From Streptomyces sp. DSM 15324 (GTDB lineage Bacteria; Actinomycetota; Actinomycetes; Streptomycetales; Streptomycetaceae): 64,000 bases of DNA. Where the stretch lies: NCBI RefSeq assembly GCF_001514285.1, contig NZ_KQ949038.1, positions 62,001-126,000 of the forward strand, given 5' to 3'. The notes under the pieces are model-generated. The model did not search any database. It saw nothing but the letters and a program-made list of their open reading frames with translations, and had not been told where the DNA came from. Below are positions 16,881 through 26,401 of this stretch, in pieces. How positions within the stretch are numbered: position 1 is the stretch's first letter; every line of letters starts with the position of its first letter. The position numbers were made by a program, and so were the translations under genes.

Positions 16881-18770
16881 TCACGGCGTGTGACCGGCGC
16901 GGCGGAGAACCGGGCGCAGGTTCTCGATGACCCTGGGGTCGTCCACCGTGGAGGGGATGGGTTCGTTGCGGCCGTCGGCGATACCGCGCATGGTTTTGCG
17001 CAGGATCTTTCCCGACCGGGTCTTGGGCAGGGCCGCCACGACCGTGACGTCCTTGAGGGAGGCGACGGCGCCGATGCGCTCGCGTACGAGCCGGACGAGT
17101 TCGGCCTCGACCTCGCCCGGGTCGCGGTCGGTGCCGGCTTTGAGGACGACGAAACCGCGCGGGATCTGTCCCTTGAGTGCGTCGGTGACGCCGATGACGG
17201 CGCATTCGGCGACATCGGGGTGGGCGGCCAGGGCCTCTTCCATGCTGCCGGTCGACAGCCGGTGCCCGGCGACGTTGATGACGTCGTCGGTGCGGCCCAT
17301 GACGAAGACGTAGCCGTCCTCGTCGAGGTGGCCGCTGTCGCCGGTCAGGTAGTAGCCGTCGTACGCGGAGAGGTAGGAGGCGACGTACCGGTCGTCGTCC
17401 TGCCAGAGCGTGGGCAGCGCGCCGGGCGGCAGCGGGAGCCGCACGACGATCGCACCGTCCACACCCGCGGGCACCGGCTCGCCCGAAGCGTCGAGGACCT
17501 GGACGTCCCACCCCGGCAGCGGGCGGGTGGGAGACCCGGGCTTGACCGGGGCGGCCTCGATGCCGACCGGGTTGGCGACGATGGGCCAGCCGGTCTCGGT
17601 CTGCCACCAGTGGTCGATCACCGGGATGCCCAGCAGGTCGCTCGCCCACTGGTAGGTCTCGGGGTCGAGACGCTCCCCGGCGAGGAAGAGGTAGCGCAGG
17701 CGGGAGAGGTCGTACCCGGCGGCGAGGGTGCCTTTGGGGTCCTCCTTGCGGATGGCGCGGAACGCGGTGGGCGCGGTGAACATGGTCTTGACGCCGTACT
17801 CGGCGGCGACGCGCCAGAACTGGCCCGCGTCCGGGGTGCCCACCGGCTTGCCCTCGTACAGCACGGTCGTGGCACCGGCCAGGAGCGGTCCGTAGACGAT
17901 GTAGGAGTGGCCGACGACCCAGCCGACGTCGGAGCCGGTGAACATGGTCTCGCCGGGGCCCACGTCGTAGACGGCGCCCATCGACCAGTGCAGGGCGACC
18001 GCGTAGCCGCCGCAGTCACGCACGACTCCCTTGGGTTTCCCGGTCGTTCCGGACGTGTAGAGGATGTAGAGGGGATCAGTGGCGGGGACGGGAACGCAGC
18101 CGGCCGGCGCGGCGGCGGCGACCAGAGCGGCCCAGTCGAGATCGTCGGGCCCCAACTCGGCACGTTCCTGCGGGCGTTGCAGGATCACACTCTTCTGGGG
18201 CTTGTGGACCGCGAGTTCGATGGCCTGGTCGAGGAGGGGCTTGTACGCGATGACGCGCTTCCCCTCGATGCCGCAGGAGGCGGAGACGACGACTTTGGGG
18301 GCCGCGTCGTCGATGCGCAGGGCGAGTTCGCGGGGGGCGAAGCCGCCGAAGACGACCGAGTGGACCGCGCCGATCCGTGCGCAGGCCAGCATCGCGACGG
18401 CGGCCTCGGGGACCATCGGCATGTAGATCACCACCCGGTCGCCGTGCCCCACGCCGAGTCCCGCCAGTGCTCCGGCGAAGGCCGCCACCTCGTCCCTCAG
18501 CTGCGTGTAGGTGTAGGTGCGGCGGGTGTCGGTCACGGGTGAGTCGTAGACGAGCGCGGGCTGTTCGCCCCGGCCGGCCTCGATGTGCCGGTCGAGCGCG
18601 TTGAAGCAGACATTGAGCCGCCCGTCGGGAAACCAGCGGTGGAAGGGCGCGCCCGAGGAGTCCAGGGCGCGATGTGGAGCGACATCCCAGTCGATGCCCT
18701 CGGCCGCCTTCAGCCAGAAGCGCTCGGGGGCCTCGGTACTGGCGCGGAAGACATCCTCGTACGTTCCCAT
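16881..18770 (-). CDS. prpE: Propionyl-CoA synthetase (acetyl-CoA synthetase family)
   Basis: 629 aa; the ATG at 18770 follows AAAGGAG. It is an adenylate-forming enzyme that activates short-chain acids with ATP and CoA. The N-terminal ACAS_N region carries the YEDVFRAS start. The P-loop-like motif YTSGTTGKPKG is at residues 238-248, with WWQTETGWP for acyl binding and the C-terminal KTRSGKILRKTMR with the catalytic Lys. The overall sequence resembles PrpE more than Acs. It may activate propionate released from side-chain or branched-chain catabolism. A solute:sodium symporter of the acetate-permease type lies 1.5 kb away. Confidence 0.87.
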   Translation of the reverse strand: MGTYEDVFRASTEAPERFWLKAAEGIDWDVAPHRALDSSGAPFHRWFPDGRLNVCFNALDRHIEAGRGEQPALVYDSPVTDTRRTYTYTQLRDEVAAFAGALAGLGVGHGDRVVIYMPMVPEAAVAMLACARIGAVHSVVFGGFAPRELALRIDDAAPKVVVSASCGIEGKRVIAYKPLLDQAIELAVHKPQKSVILQRPQERAELGPDDLDWAALVAAAAPAGCVPVPATDPLYILYTSGTTGKPKGVVRDCGGYAVALHWSMGAVYDVGPGETMFTGSDVGWVVGHSYIVYGPLLAGATTVLYEGKPVGTPDAGQFWRVAAEYGVKTMFTAPTAFRAIRKEDPKGTLAAGYDLSRLRYLFLAGERLDPETYQWASDLLGIPVIDHWWQTETGWPIVANPVGIEAAPVKPGSPTRPLPGWDVQVLDASGEPVPAGVDGAIVVRLPLPPGALPTLWQDDDRYVASYLSAYDGYYLTGDSGHLDEDGYVFVMGRTDDVINVAGHRLSTGSMEEALAAHPDVAECAVIGVTDALKGQIPRGFVVLKAGTDRDPGEVEAELVRLVRERIGAVASLKDVTVVAALPKTRSGKILRKTMRGIADGRNEPIPSTVDDPRVIENLRPVLRRAGHTP

Positions 18771-18858
18771 CGCGCACTCCTTTGTGGCATCGGGACGGTG
18801 GTGTGGCGGTGTGCGGAACAAGTGTCGGACGCAGGTACCGCATGCCGGTGTGGTCGAG

Positions 18859-18898
18859 CAGGATGTCGGTGACCGGTAGGCCGGTCACCGACATCCTG
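18859..18898. terminator. Perfect 18-bp hairpin
   Basis: Arms 18859-18876 and 18881-18898 are exact reverse complements around a TAGG loop. It lies in the 176-bp gap between the hydrolase stop (18947) and the prpE start (18770), both minus strand. It is therefore the likely terminator of the hydrolase gene, of the actinobacterial kind without a U-tract. Confidence 0.7.
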
Positions 18899-18946
18899 GT
18901 GGTGCGCGCCTGGACGGAAGACCCTGCTGTCAGGCGCGGCGTGTGC

Positions 18947-19858
18947 TCAGGCGCCGAGGTGCGTGCGCAGCCACTGGCCCATCTGTCCGATGGCCTGGTC
19001 CACCTCGGGTACGCGTCCGGCGCCCAGGACGAATGAGTGCTGTCCTTCGGGCATCGAGTGGGTCTCGGTGGTGACCTTGAAGTCCGCGAGGCGGCGGCCG
19101 AGCTGGGCGCCGTCGTCGGCGAGGGTCTCGTACTCGCCGTAGTAGACGATCGTGGGCGGCAGGCCGGTCAGATCGGCGTTCACGAGGCTGATCTCGGGGG
19201 AGGTGAAGTCCACGGCCGGGTCCTGCAGCCAGGCGCCTCGGAAGAGCTCCAGGGTGCCCCGGCTGAGCATCTTGTCCTTGTCCTCGTTGGCGTCCACCGA
19301 CGCGTTCTGGATGGTGAGGTCGGTCCAGGGGGAGACGCTGACGATCGCTCCGGGAGTGGCCTCGCCCTTGGCGAGCAGGCGCAGCGGCAGCATCACCGCG
19401 AGGGTGCCGCCGATGGAGTGGCCGGTGCTGCCGATGTTCTGGGGCTGGTAGCCCTGCGAGAGAAGCCAGCGGTAGGCGGTCTCGGCGTCGTCGAGCTGGG
19501 CGGGGTAGGGGTGCTCGGGCGCCAGGCGGAAGTCCACGACGAGGGAGCGGGCGCCGGCGGCCTTCGCGATGTGGCCGGCGGCCTTGCGGTCGGAGTGCAT
19601 GGAGGCGGTGACGGATCCGCCGAAGTGGAAGTGCAGCAGTGCGCGGTCGGGGTCGGCGCCCTCGGGGATGGCCCACAGGGCGGGGACGCCGTCCGCGTCG
19701 ACCTCGGCGTAGGTGACGCCTTCCGGTTCGGTCGATGCCTTGTGGTTGGAGTCGACGATGTCGCGGATGACGGCCAGGTCCAGGCCCGGTGTCGACGACT
19801 TCGCGCTCACGCTCGCGAGGAACTCCGCGAACTCGTGTGCTTCCTTGCTGACTGCCAT
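18947..19858 (-). CDS. Alpha/beta hydrolase, hormone-sensitive-lipase-like
   Basis: 303 aa; the ATG at 19858 follows AAAGGAG. The HSL-type HGGG oxyanion motif appears as HFHFGG, a variant. The nucleophile is in GHSIGG, the acid probably in YGEYETLADD and the His in GQHSF. VVDFRLAPEHPYPA is typical of this family of carboxylesterases. A 24-bp operator at 19941 upstream is shared almost exactly with the HxlR-oxidoreductase intergenic region at 27532, so HxlR control from 7.6 kb away is likely. Confidence 0.87.
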   Translation of the reverse strand: MAVSKEAHEFAEFLASVSAKSSTPGLDLAVIRDIVDSNHKASTEPEGVTYAEVDADGVPALWAIPEGADPDRALLHFHFGGSVTASMHSDRKAAGHIAKAAGARSLVVDFRLAPEHPYPAQLDDAETAYRWLLSQGYQPQNIGSTGHSIGGTLAVMLPLRLLAKGEATPGAIVSVSPWTDLTIQNASVDANEDKDKMLSRGTLELFRGAWLQDPAVDFTSPEISLVNADLTGLPPTIVYYGEYETLADDGAQLGRRLADFKVTTETHSMPEGQHSFVLGAGRVPEVDQAIGQMGQWLRTHLGA

Positions 19859-19940
19859 GAGGGCGCTCCTTTTCAGACCGGTGCCGTGCGGGGTTGTCCC
19901 GCGGCAGTCCGGGGCGATGTGCTGGCCACGACGCTACTAG

Positions 19941-19964
19941 CTGAGTATAGAAAAGTAAACTCAG
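19941..19964. promoter_or_regulatory. HxlR-type operator copy 1
   Basis: CTGAGT-N12-ACTCAG, an interrupted palindrome with AT-rich centre, is identical over 24 bp to 27532-27555, with further similarity on both sides. It lies 83 bp upstream of the HSL-like hydrolase start. On the minus strand it contains TATACT, a possible -10 box. No gene is seen in the rest of the 19859-20223 gap. Confidence 0.7.
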
Positions 19965-20223
19965 GTGGGCTGGAATCATCCTGCTGCACGCGAGCAGCCC
20001 CTCGGGAGGGCATCGGTGTGGACGCTCTCTCGATCCGGGCACGTCGAGCCGCCCGAACCAGGGGCCCTTGAGGTCGCGGACGAGACGTGGAGGCTCCGGA
20101 TCTGTGGCGCGGCCGTGCCCTTCGGCTGGCGGGACGCGACCAACCGTATTCCTCCACCGACAGGGAGCCGCCTGGAGCGACGCCCTGGCCATGGGACGCG
20201 GTACCGGCTGCGACGCGGAACAC

Positions 20224-21861
20224 CTACCGCCGAGGATCGGCGGCCTGAGGCCGGGCTGTCCTTCCCGTCAGAATCCTGTACTGCAGGTGACGGAACTCGG
20301 GTTCGGAATCTTCGGGCGAGGTGATGCTTCCGAGCCATCCGAGGACGAACGCCGCAGGTACGGAAACCAGGCCTGGCGTCTGGAACGGATACCAGTTGAA
20401 ACTCGCTTCCGGCCACAGAGCGAACCCGGTCCCCGAGACGATGGGCGAGAAGACCGTGAGGGTGATGCAGAGCAGCAGTCCTCCGTAGACGGACCACAGC
20501 AGTCCTCTGCGGTTGAACCGGCGCCAGAAGAACGAATAGATCAACACGGGGAAGACGCACGACGCTGCGACGCTTATCGAGAAGGCGACCAGGAAATCGG
20601 TCGGATACCGGTGGATGGCAGCGGCCAGGGAAAGACCCACCGCGCACACGATGACGGCGGCCACGCGCAGTGCCCGCACCTCCCCGGTCTCGGTGCGGTG
20701 GAGCCTGCCTCGCGCGAACACGTCGTGGGCGAAGGAGACGGCGGCGGCGAAGGTCACGCTGGACACGGTCGTGAGCACGGTCAGGAAGACGACGCATGCA
20801 ACGACGGTGATCAGCGCCACGCGTCCTGTCGAGCCGTCGCGGAGCACGCCCGAGGCCAGCTGGATCAGGGATGACTGCCCGGTGGCGTCGACCGCGCCGA
20901 TGCCGGTAGCGCCCACCACGGCCGCTGCCGCGAAGCCGGTGGTGATCAGGAGGAGGACGAAGGCACCGACCAGCCCCGTGGCGATACTCACGGACCGCCG
21001 TGCCGTGCGCCCGGTCCGGGACGCACCGATCCGCAGGAGCTGGTGAGGCATGACGGCCGTACCGAGGATGAAGACCAGGTGGTTGCCGAATGTGTTGAGC
21101 GCCCCGAGCGTTGCCGTGTAGGGCCAAAAGCCCGGCCTCAGATAGTCGTTTGGCGCCAGGCTCTTGTCCACTGCGGTGGAGAGCAGGGATTGGGGATCCC
21201 AGTCGAATTTCCTGAGGGCCAGCAAGGTGATCACCGCAAGTGCGCACAAGGTGATCGGCACCTTGGCGACGTGCATGAAGCTGTTGCCCCGCAGACCCGC
21301 CACCGCGGCGAAGCAGGCGACGAGACAGCCCATCAGTATCGTGCACACCACCTGGGCCCCCTCGGCCGATGTGCCGATCAGGAGAGCCGTGCTGCTGCCG
21401 GCGACACGCAGTTGGATGATGAGCAGGGGGATGGTGATGGCCAGTGTCACCGCGGTCGCGGCGATCCGGGGGCCCGAACCTGATGCCCGCAACGAGAAGA
21501 GGTCGCCGAGGGTGTAGCGGCCGCTGTTGCGGATCTTCTGCGCGAGGAGCAGCAGCACACCGAGCATGATCAGACCGTCGAGGGCGTACGTGAACCCGTC
21601 GTACCCGAACAGGGCGATGCCCCCGGAGACCGTCAGCAGGGTGACGATCGAGATCTGCTCGCCGGCCATGGCGAAGCCGTTGAGGACGGGGGACAGGGCC
21701 CGGTCGGCGACATAGAGCCTTTCGGGGTTGTCCTCCTCCGCTGTGGCGAGCGTGAAGAGCCACAGCAGGGACACTCCGATGAAGATCAGGAAGGCGATGA
21801 TCACGGGGCGTCTGGCGTCCGACCCGATGGGGTCGAGTACGCCCGAGCCGAGGATGTCCAT
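20224..21861 (-). CDS. Solute:sodium symporter, acetate-permease (ActP)-like
   Basis: 545 aa from the ATG at 21861; a longer frame to 21927 would overlap the upstream gene. It is a polytopic membrane protein with many hydrophobic segments in the SSF fold. Motifs such as FAMAGEQISIVTLLTVSGGIAL and the long TM repeats match the monocarboxylate/acetate permease group. It follows a DUF485 protein by 10 bp, the standard yjcH-actP arrangement. It probably imports a short organic acid such as acetate, propionate or pyruvate. Confidence 0.88.
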   Translation of the reverse strand: MDILGSGVLDPIGSDARRPVIIAFLIFIGVSLLWLFTLATAEEDNPERLYVADRALSPVLNGFAMAGEQISIVTLLTVSGGIALFGYDGFTYALDGLIMLGVLLLLAQKIRNSGRYTLGDLFSLRASGSGPRIAATAVTLAITIPLLIIQLRVAGSSTALLIGTSAEGAQVVCTILMGCLVACFAAVAGLRGNSFMHVAKVPITLCALAVITLLALRKFDWDPQSLLSTAVDKSLAPNDYLRPGFWPYTATLGALNTFGNHLVFILGTAVMPHQLLRIGASRTGRTARRSVSIATGLVGAFVLLLITTGFAAAAVVGATGIGAVDATGQSSLIQLASGVLRDGSTGRVALITVVACVVFLTVLTTVSSVTFAAAVSFAHDVFARGRLHRTETGEVRALRVAAVIVCAVGLSLAAAIHRYPTDFLVAFSISVAASCVFPVLIYSFFWRRFNRRGLLWSVYGGLLLCITLTVFSPIVSGTGFALWPEASFNWYPFQTPGLVSVPAAFVLGWLGSITSPEDSEPEFRHLQYRILTGRTARPQAADPRR

Positions 21862-21871
21862 GGTCACCGCT

Positions 21872-22291
21872 TCACCGCCAGGACCCGTTGACGGGAGCGG
21901 CACCCGACGCTGCGGTGTGCACCGCACCGGACGTCAGGGACTGCTCGATGGGGTCGGACAACCGGGTGCTTCTGGCCTCGTGCAGCCATGCAGTGGCGAC
22001 GAAGAGCCCGCATTGCAGGATGCCCCACACCATGCCGAGAGTGAGCACCCCGTGCACCCGCACCGCGGGCACGCCGGTGAAGCATGACAGCACGGTGCCG
22101 ATGGTGAAGGGGACCGCGTTGACGGTGAGGAAGGCGCGCTGCGCACGATGCGTGCTCTCACGGAGACTGTTCAGTTGCTGCTGCTCGGCGGCGGCCGCAG
22201 GGTGAGGTGCGGGTGGGCCAGGGGGAGTCGGGGGGATATGAGGGTGCACAAAACCTCCAGGCGATGAGGGCGGGGTAACGGCACAGCGCAC
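21872..22291 (-). CDS. DUF485 domain membrane protein
   Basis: 139 aa; the GTG at 22289-22291 follows GGAG. The Pro-rich N-terminus is followed by two hydrophobic segments (about residues 52-74 and 82-104), as in YjcH-type proteins encoded upstream of ActP-like symporters. It is co-transcribed with the symporter, from which it is separated by 10 bp. It may assist assembly or function of the symporter. Confidence 0.8.
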   Translation of the reverse strand: MRCAVTPPSSPGGFVHPHIPPTPPGPPAPHPAAAAEQQQLNSLRESTHRAQRAFLTVNAVPFTIGTVLSCFTGVPAVRVHGVLTLGMVWGILQCGLFVATAWLHEARSTRLSDPIEQSLTSGAVHTAASGAAPVNGSWR

Positions 22292-22743
22292 GGCGCTCCG
22301 CCATCAGGGCGGGGGGAGCCCCTCGGTGGCGGAATGGACGTCATGGTGAGGGCAGCGGGTGTGAGCGCCCTGGCGGAGCACGGCATGTGGCACAGGACGT
22401 GCTGCCGGCTTCTGTCGCCACTCGATGCACAGGGTGCTGTGCCGGGTGCCTGGCGAAAGAACGCGGGCAAGAAACTGGGCAGGCCCCGAAGCCCCGGCAG
22501 GGACCTCGCGAAAGCTGCGCGTGCTCAAGCCGCTGCCGCCGTGATGCGGCGTATCGCGATCAAGAGGATCACGGACTCTGTGATGGCCTGTCAACAATCT
22601 GTGAGCTGTGTGCGGCATGTCACCGTGGCAACCAGAGGCCGCGCCGTGTCTTCAGAGGCGGCGCCAGGCGCTGCGGGAGACCGGGCGGACGGACAGGCGA
22701 GGGGGACCGGCAGGCGCTCAACGCACCGCCGTCTCCTCGGCGT
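22292..22743. other. Intergenic region, no gene recognised
   Basis: About 450 bp between the DUF485 gene start and the LysR gene stop. A minus-strand TTGACA (complement of 22589-22594) beside ATCAC-N7-GTGAT palindromic sequence could mark a distant promoter, but no good -10 box follows it. No coding sequence was recognised. Confidence 0.4.
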
Positions 22744-23733
22744 TCACTCCGGAAGCAGGTCGGCGGCCCGTTCGGTGACCTCCTGCCGCAGAGCCGCCCA
22801 CAGGGCGCCTACGGCGGGGTGTGTCACCGCCTCGCGACGGACGGCCAGGGTGATGGGGAGCCGGATGTCGATCTCGTCGGCGAGCACTCGGTGCAGTCGC
22901 GTCCGCTGGGTCAGGAAGGCCGGAAGAACGCCGATGCCCGCCCCCTGCCGGGTGGCCTCGAGTTGGGCGAAGACATTCGTCGAGGAGAAGGCCGGGGTCA
23001 TCCCGGGAAGGTGGCGTTCGATGTCGAGGTCGCCGACCTGAAGCATCGACTCGATGTAGAAGATGAGCGGGTGCTCGCGCAGCTCGGCCACCGTCTTTGG
23101 CCGTCCGTACCGGGTGAGGTATTCCTCGGACGCGTAGAGCCCCAGCGCGTAGTCGGTGAGGTGCTCGGTCACCAGGCGGCTGGTGGAGGGAGTGCCGATG
23201 ACGAGAGCGAGATCGAAACCGGTCGGGCGCAGGGCCAGCTGCCGTGTCGCGGTGATGAGTTCGGCCTGGAGCCGTGGGTGGCGGCGGCGTACCCGTACGA
23301 GGGCGGGGGTGGCGAAGGCGGTGCCGAAGCCGTCAGGCGCGCTGACACGCACCGTACCGTGCAGGGACGGCGAGTCCTGGCCGGCCACGGTGTCGACGAC
23401 GCGGTCGATGGCCTCCTCGATGGCGCGTGCGTTCTCCGAGACGGCCCGTCCGATGTCCGTCAGTGTCCACCCTTCCGTGCCGCGCTCGATCAGGCGCAGG
23501 CCGAGGCGCTTTTCCAGCGCGGCGATACGGCGGGAGACGGTGGTGTGGTCCACGCCGAGAGCGTCGGCGGCTGTCACCAGACGTCCGGTGCGGGACACCG
23601 CGAGCAGGTAGCGCAGATCGTCCGCGCGAAGTCTGCGCGGATCGAGGGGCCGAGGCGAGCCGGCCGTCTGCGGGGCAGGATTCTCGTCCGGGGAACGGGA
23701 GTGCACCACCTGACCGTATCTGCATTTGTGCAC
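22744..23733 (-). CDS. LysR family transcriptional regulator
   Basis: 329 aa. The helix-turn-helix LRYLLAVSRTGRLVTAADALGVDHTTVSRRIAALEKRLG lies at about residues 40-80, shifted by an unusual 35-residue N-terminal extension. In-frame GTG codons at residues 9-10 are possible alternative starts. The C-terminal LysR substrate-binding domain is complete. It is divergent from the iron alcohol dehydrogenase at 23835, with a 101-bp gap, the usual layout for a LysR regulator and its target. Confidence 0.9.
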   Translation of the reverse strand: MHKCRYGQVVHSRSPDENPAPQTAGSPRPLDPRRLRADDLRYLLAVSRTGRLVTAADALGVDHTTVSRRIAALEKRLGLRLIERGTEGWTLTDIGRAVSENARAIEEAIDRVVDTVAGQDSPSLHGTVRVSAPDGFGTAFATPALVRVRRRHPRLQAELITATRQLALRPTGFDLALVIGTPSTSRLVTEHLTDYALGLYASEEYLTRYGRPKTVAELREHPLIFYIESMLQVGDLDIERHLPGMTPAFSSTNVFAQLEATRQGAGIGVLPAFLTQRTRLHRVLADEIDIRLPITLAVRREAVTHPAVGALWAALRQEVTERAADLLPE

Positions 23734-23834
23734 AGGGGGTGTGCGCTATTGGTGGTTGTCCGCACACGGCGTGGGGCCGCACAGTCGGGGCCAGTGGGCG
23801 CGACATGCCCCGCCGTTCTGCTGAAAGGGCCGCC

Positions 23835-24995
23835 ATGGTCGCCAGCCTTTCCCTCCCGCGGATCCTGCGCGTCGGCGGCGGTGCCGTCGGCGCGCTGGGT
23901 GACGTCGTCGCAGGGCTGGGCCTGCGCCGCCCCCTGCTGGTGACGGACGCCTTTCTCTCCGGGACGGGGGCGGCGGAGCGCCTGATGGCGACGCTGAGGG
24001 ATGCCGGTCTGCAGCCGTGCCTGTTCGCCGGCACCGTCCCGGATCCGACGACCGACTCGCTCGGCGCGGGCCTGACCGTACTGCGGGAGCACGGCGCGGA
24101 CTCGGTGATCGGGTTCGGCGGCGGCAGCCCGGTCGACACCGCGAAGGCGCTTGCCCTGCTGGGCGTCCGGGGTGGCCGGATGCGGGACTACAAGGCCCCG
24201 CACACCAACCTCGGCCCGGCGCTTCCGGTGATCGCGGTCCCGACGACCGCGGGCAGTGGCTCGGAGGCCACCCAGTTCACCATCGTCACCGACAGCGCCA
24301 CCAACGAGAAGATGCTCTGCTCGGGACTGGCGTTCCTGCCGGTCGCCGCCGTCGTCGACTTCGAGCTGACCCTGTCGATGCCGGCCCGGCTGACCGCCGA
24401 CACCGGCGTGGACGCGCTCACCCATGCCGTCGAGGCGTATGTGAGCCGCAGGGCCAATCCCTTCAGCGACGGCCTTGCCCTGACCGCGATCCGGAGCATC
24501 GGCCGCCACCTGCGGCGCGTCTACTCCGACGGGGCGGACACCGAGGCACGTGAGGCGATGATGCTCGCCGCGACCCAGGCCGGCATCGCCTTCTCCAACT
24601 CCAGCGTCGCGCTGGTGCACGGCATGAGCCGTCCGATCGGCGCTCACTTCCATGTCGCCCACGGCCTGTCGAACGCGATGCTCTTCCCCGCGGTGACAGC
24701 GTTCTCCGTGCCCGCCGCCGAGAGCCGCTACGCCGACTGCGCCCGCGCCCTCGAAGCCGCCACTGACGGCGACAGCGACGCCGTGGCCGCCGGTAAGTTC
24801 GTGGAGGCGCTGCGCGCCCTGTGCGTGGATCTTGAGGTGCCCACCCCTCAGGCGCACGGCATCGACAGTGATGAGTGGTCGCGCCTGTCGCTCCTCATGG
24901 CCGAGCAGGCGCTCGCGTCCGGATCCCCGGCCAACAACCCGGTCGTACCCACCGTGGAGGAGATCCAGGATCTCTACGAGCAGATCTACGCCTGA
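23835..24995 (+). CDS. Iron-containing alcohol dehydrogenase
   Basis: 386 aa; the ATG at 23835 follows AAAGGG. The longer in-frame extension runs back across the divergent promoter and is rejected. NAD-binding FGGGSPVDTAKA and metal-site DTGVDALTHAVEAYVS and HGMSRPIGAHFHVAHG place it in the group III Fe-ADH family. Substrates range from 1,3-propanediol to hydroxyacids, so the reaction is only alcohol/aldehyde oxidoreduction. It is followed by a hydroxyisobutyryl-CoA hydrolase-like gene 59 bp downstream, consistent with branched-chain or hydroxyacid catabolism. Confidence 0.92.
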   Translation: MVASLSLPRILRVGGGAVGALGDVVAGLGLRRPLLVTDAFLSGTGAAERLMATLRDAGLQPCLFAGTVPDPTTDSLGAGLTVLREHGADSVIGFGGGSPVDTAKALALLGVRGGRMRDYKAPHTNLGPALPVIAVPTTAGSGSEATQFTIVTDSATNEKMLCSGLAFLPVAAVVDFELTLSMPARLTADTGVDALTHAVEAYVSRRANPFSDGLALTAIRSIGRHLRRVYSDGADTEAREAMMLAATQAGIAFSNSSVALVHGMSRPIGAHFHVAHGLSNAMLFPAVTAFSVPAAESRYADCARALEAATDGDSDAVAAGKFVEALRALCVDLEVPTPQAHGIDSDEWSRLSLLMAEQALASGSPANNPVVPTVEEIQDLYEQIYA

Positions 24996-25054
24996 CATCC
25001 TGCGGGGGAGGAACCCTGATGGCGAGAAAGGCACGGCGCACGAAATGACGGCTC

Positions 25055-26065
25055 ATGACTGATACCGCTGCGGACGAGATTCTCGCCGACGTGCATCGCG
25101 GCGTCGGCCGGATCCTGCTCAACCGGCCCAAAGCGCTCAACGCCCTGACGACAGGCATGGTCGCCGCCATCGACCGGGTGCTCGCGGCGTGGGAGGACAT
25201 ACCGCTGTCCGCGGTGGTGCTCGCCAGCACCAGCACGAAGGCGTTCTGCGCTGGCGGGGACATCCGCACCATCCGCGAGCACAGCCTCACCGGGGACACC
25301 GAGGCCAGTGAGCGGTTCTTCGCCTCCGAGTACCGGCTCAACGCCCGGATCGCCGAATACCGCGTGCCCGTCGTGTCGCTCATCGACGGCCTGTGCATGG
25401 GCGGCGGCCTCGGCCTGTCCGTCCACGGCGGCTTCCGCGTCGTCACCGAGCGTGCGGTGCTGGCGATGCCGGAGACCGGGATCGGGTTCTTCCCGGACAT
25501 CGGCGCCAGCTACTTCCTGCCGCGGCTGCCCGGCGCGATCGGCATGTACCTGGGACTGACCGGGCACCGGCTCGACGCGGCCGACGCCCTGTACACGGGC
25601 CTGGCCACGCACTTCGTCCCCGCCGACGGACTCGACGCGGTCGGGAACACCCTGGCCGACCACCCCGGCGACCCGGTGGACGTCGTCCTGAACCGCCTGG
25701 CCGGCCACTCGCCGGTGGCGGAGAGCGCGCTGGCGCAGGTACGTGCGGACGTGGACCGGGCCTTCGGCGCGCCGAGCCTCGGCGAGATCGACAAACGCCT
25801 GCGCCACATCGGCACCCCCTGGGCGCAAGCCGCGTCGGCCGCCCTGGAGTCCGCCTCGCCGCAGAGCCTGGAGATCACCCACACCCTGCTGGCCCAGGGC
25901 AGACAGCGCACGCTGCGCGAGTGCCTGGCCGCCGAACTCGCCCTCACGCGTACGACCATCCGTACGCCGGACTTCCTGGAGGGCGTCCGCGCGGCCCTGG
26001 TCGACAAGGACCGCACTCCCCGCTGGCAAGGCACCTCGCTCGGCGGACGGACACCGCAGGCCTGA
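25055..26065 (+). CDS. 3-hydroxyisobutyryl-CoA hydrolase-like enoyl-CoA hydratase family protein
   Basis: 336 aa. The crotonase fold shows FCAGGDIRTI, the oxyanion loop GLCMGGGLGLSVHG and PETGIGFFPDIGASYFLPR, the signature of HIBYL-CoA hydrolases, which are longer than ordinary hydratases as seen here. The likely reaction is hydrolysis of 3-hydroxyisobutyryl-CoA (valine pathway) or a similar beta-hydroxyacyl-CoA. It lies in an apparent operon with the iron alcohol dehydrogenase. Confidence 0.87.
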   Translation: MTDTAADEILADVHRGVGRILLNRPKALNALTTGMVAAIDRVLAAWEDIPLSAVVLASTSTKAFCAGGDIRTIREHSLTGDTEASERFFASEYRLNARIAEYRVPVVSLIDGLCMGGGLGLSVHGGFRVVTERAVLAMPETGIGFFPDIGASYFLPRLPGAIGMYLGLTGHRLDAADALYTGLATHFVPADGLDAVGNTLADHPGDPVDVVLNRLAGHSPVAESALAQVRADVDRAFGAPSLGEIDKRLRHIGTPWAQAASAALESASPQSLEITHTLLAQGRQRTLRECLAAELALTRTTIRTPDFLEGVRAALVDKDRTPRWQGTSLGGRTPQA

Positions 26066-26401
26066 GCATGTCCGCCGGTGAGCAGACCACCGCCGCACGC
26101 AAGCAGCCGGTCGGGCAGGAGAGGCGCGTGCCAAGGAGATGACAGCTGCAGCCTCCGCCGAACAGGCTGTCACACGCGAGCGTCGTGAGCCGCGAGCCGT
26201 CGCCGCGTCCCGCCCCGGCGCGGGGCATCCCTGTCTCTCCGCCTGGGCGGGCTCGCGCAGGCGTGGCAGTTCGTCCGCGGTGATCGATCCCGCCAGACAG
26301 CACGAGGGCGCCGGAACACCGACAGTGCCGGCTCTTCGCGACCGTAGTCACCATCGGATCGCCGACGGCGTCGTCGCCCCTGATATGCGACCTGTACCGG
26401 T
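26066..26401. other. Convergent intergenic region, no gene recognised
   Basis: 336 bp between the convergent hydrolase-like gene and the oxidoreductase. No recognisable gene, and no clear hairpin terminator, was found. Confidence 0.4.

Noticed and set aside
22561..22600. Possible CRP-like or sigma70 site upstream of DUF485
   Set aside because: TTGACA and palindromic TGTGA-like pieces are present, but spacing and a -10 box do not fit, and the distance to the gene is about 270 bp.
22334..23041. Plus-strand frame upstream of and overlapping the LysR gene
   Set aside because: Overlaps the LysR coding region in antisense and has no recognisable domain.
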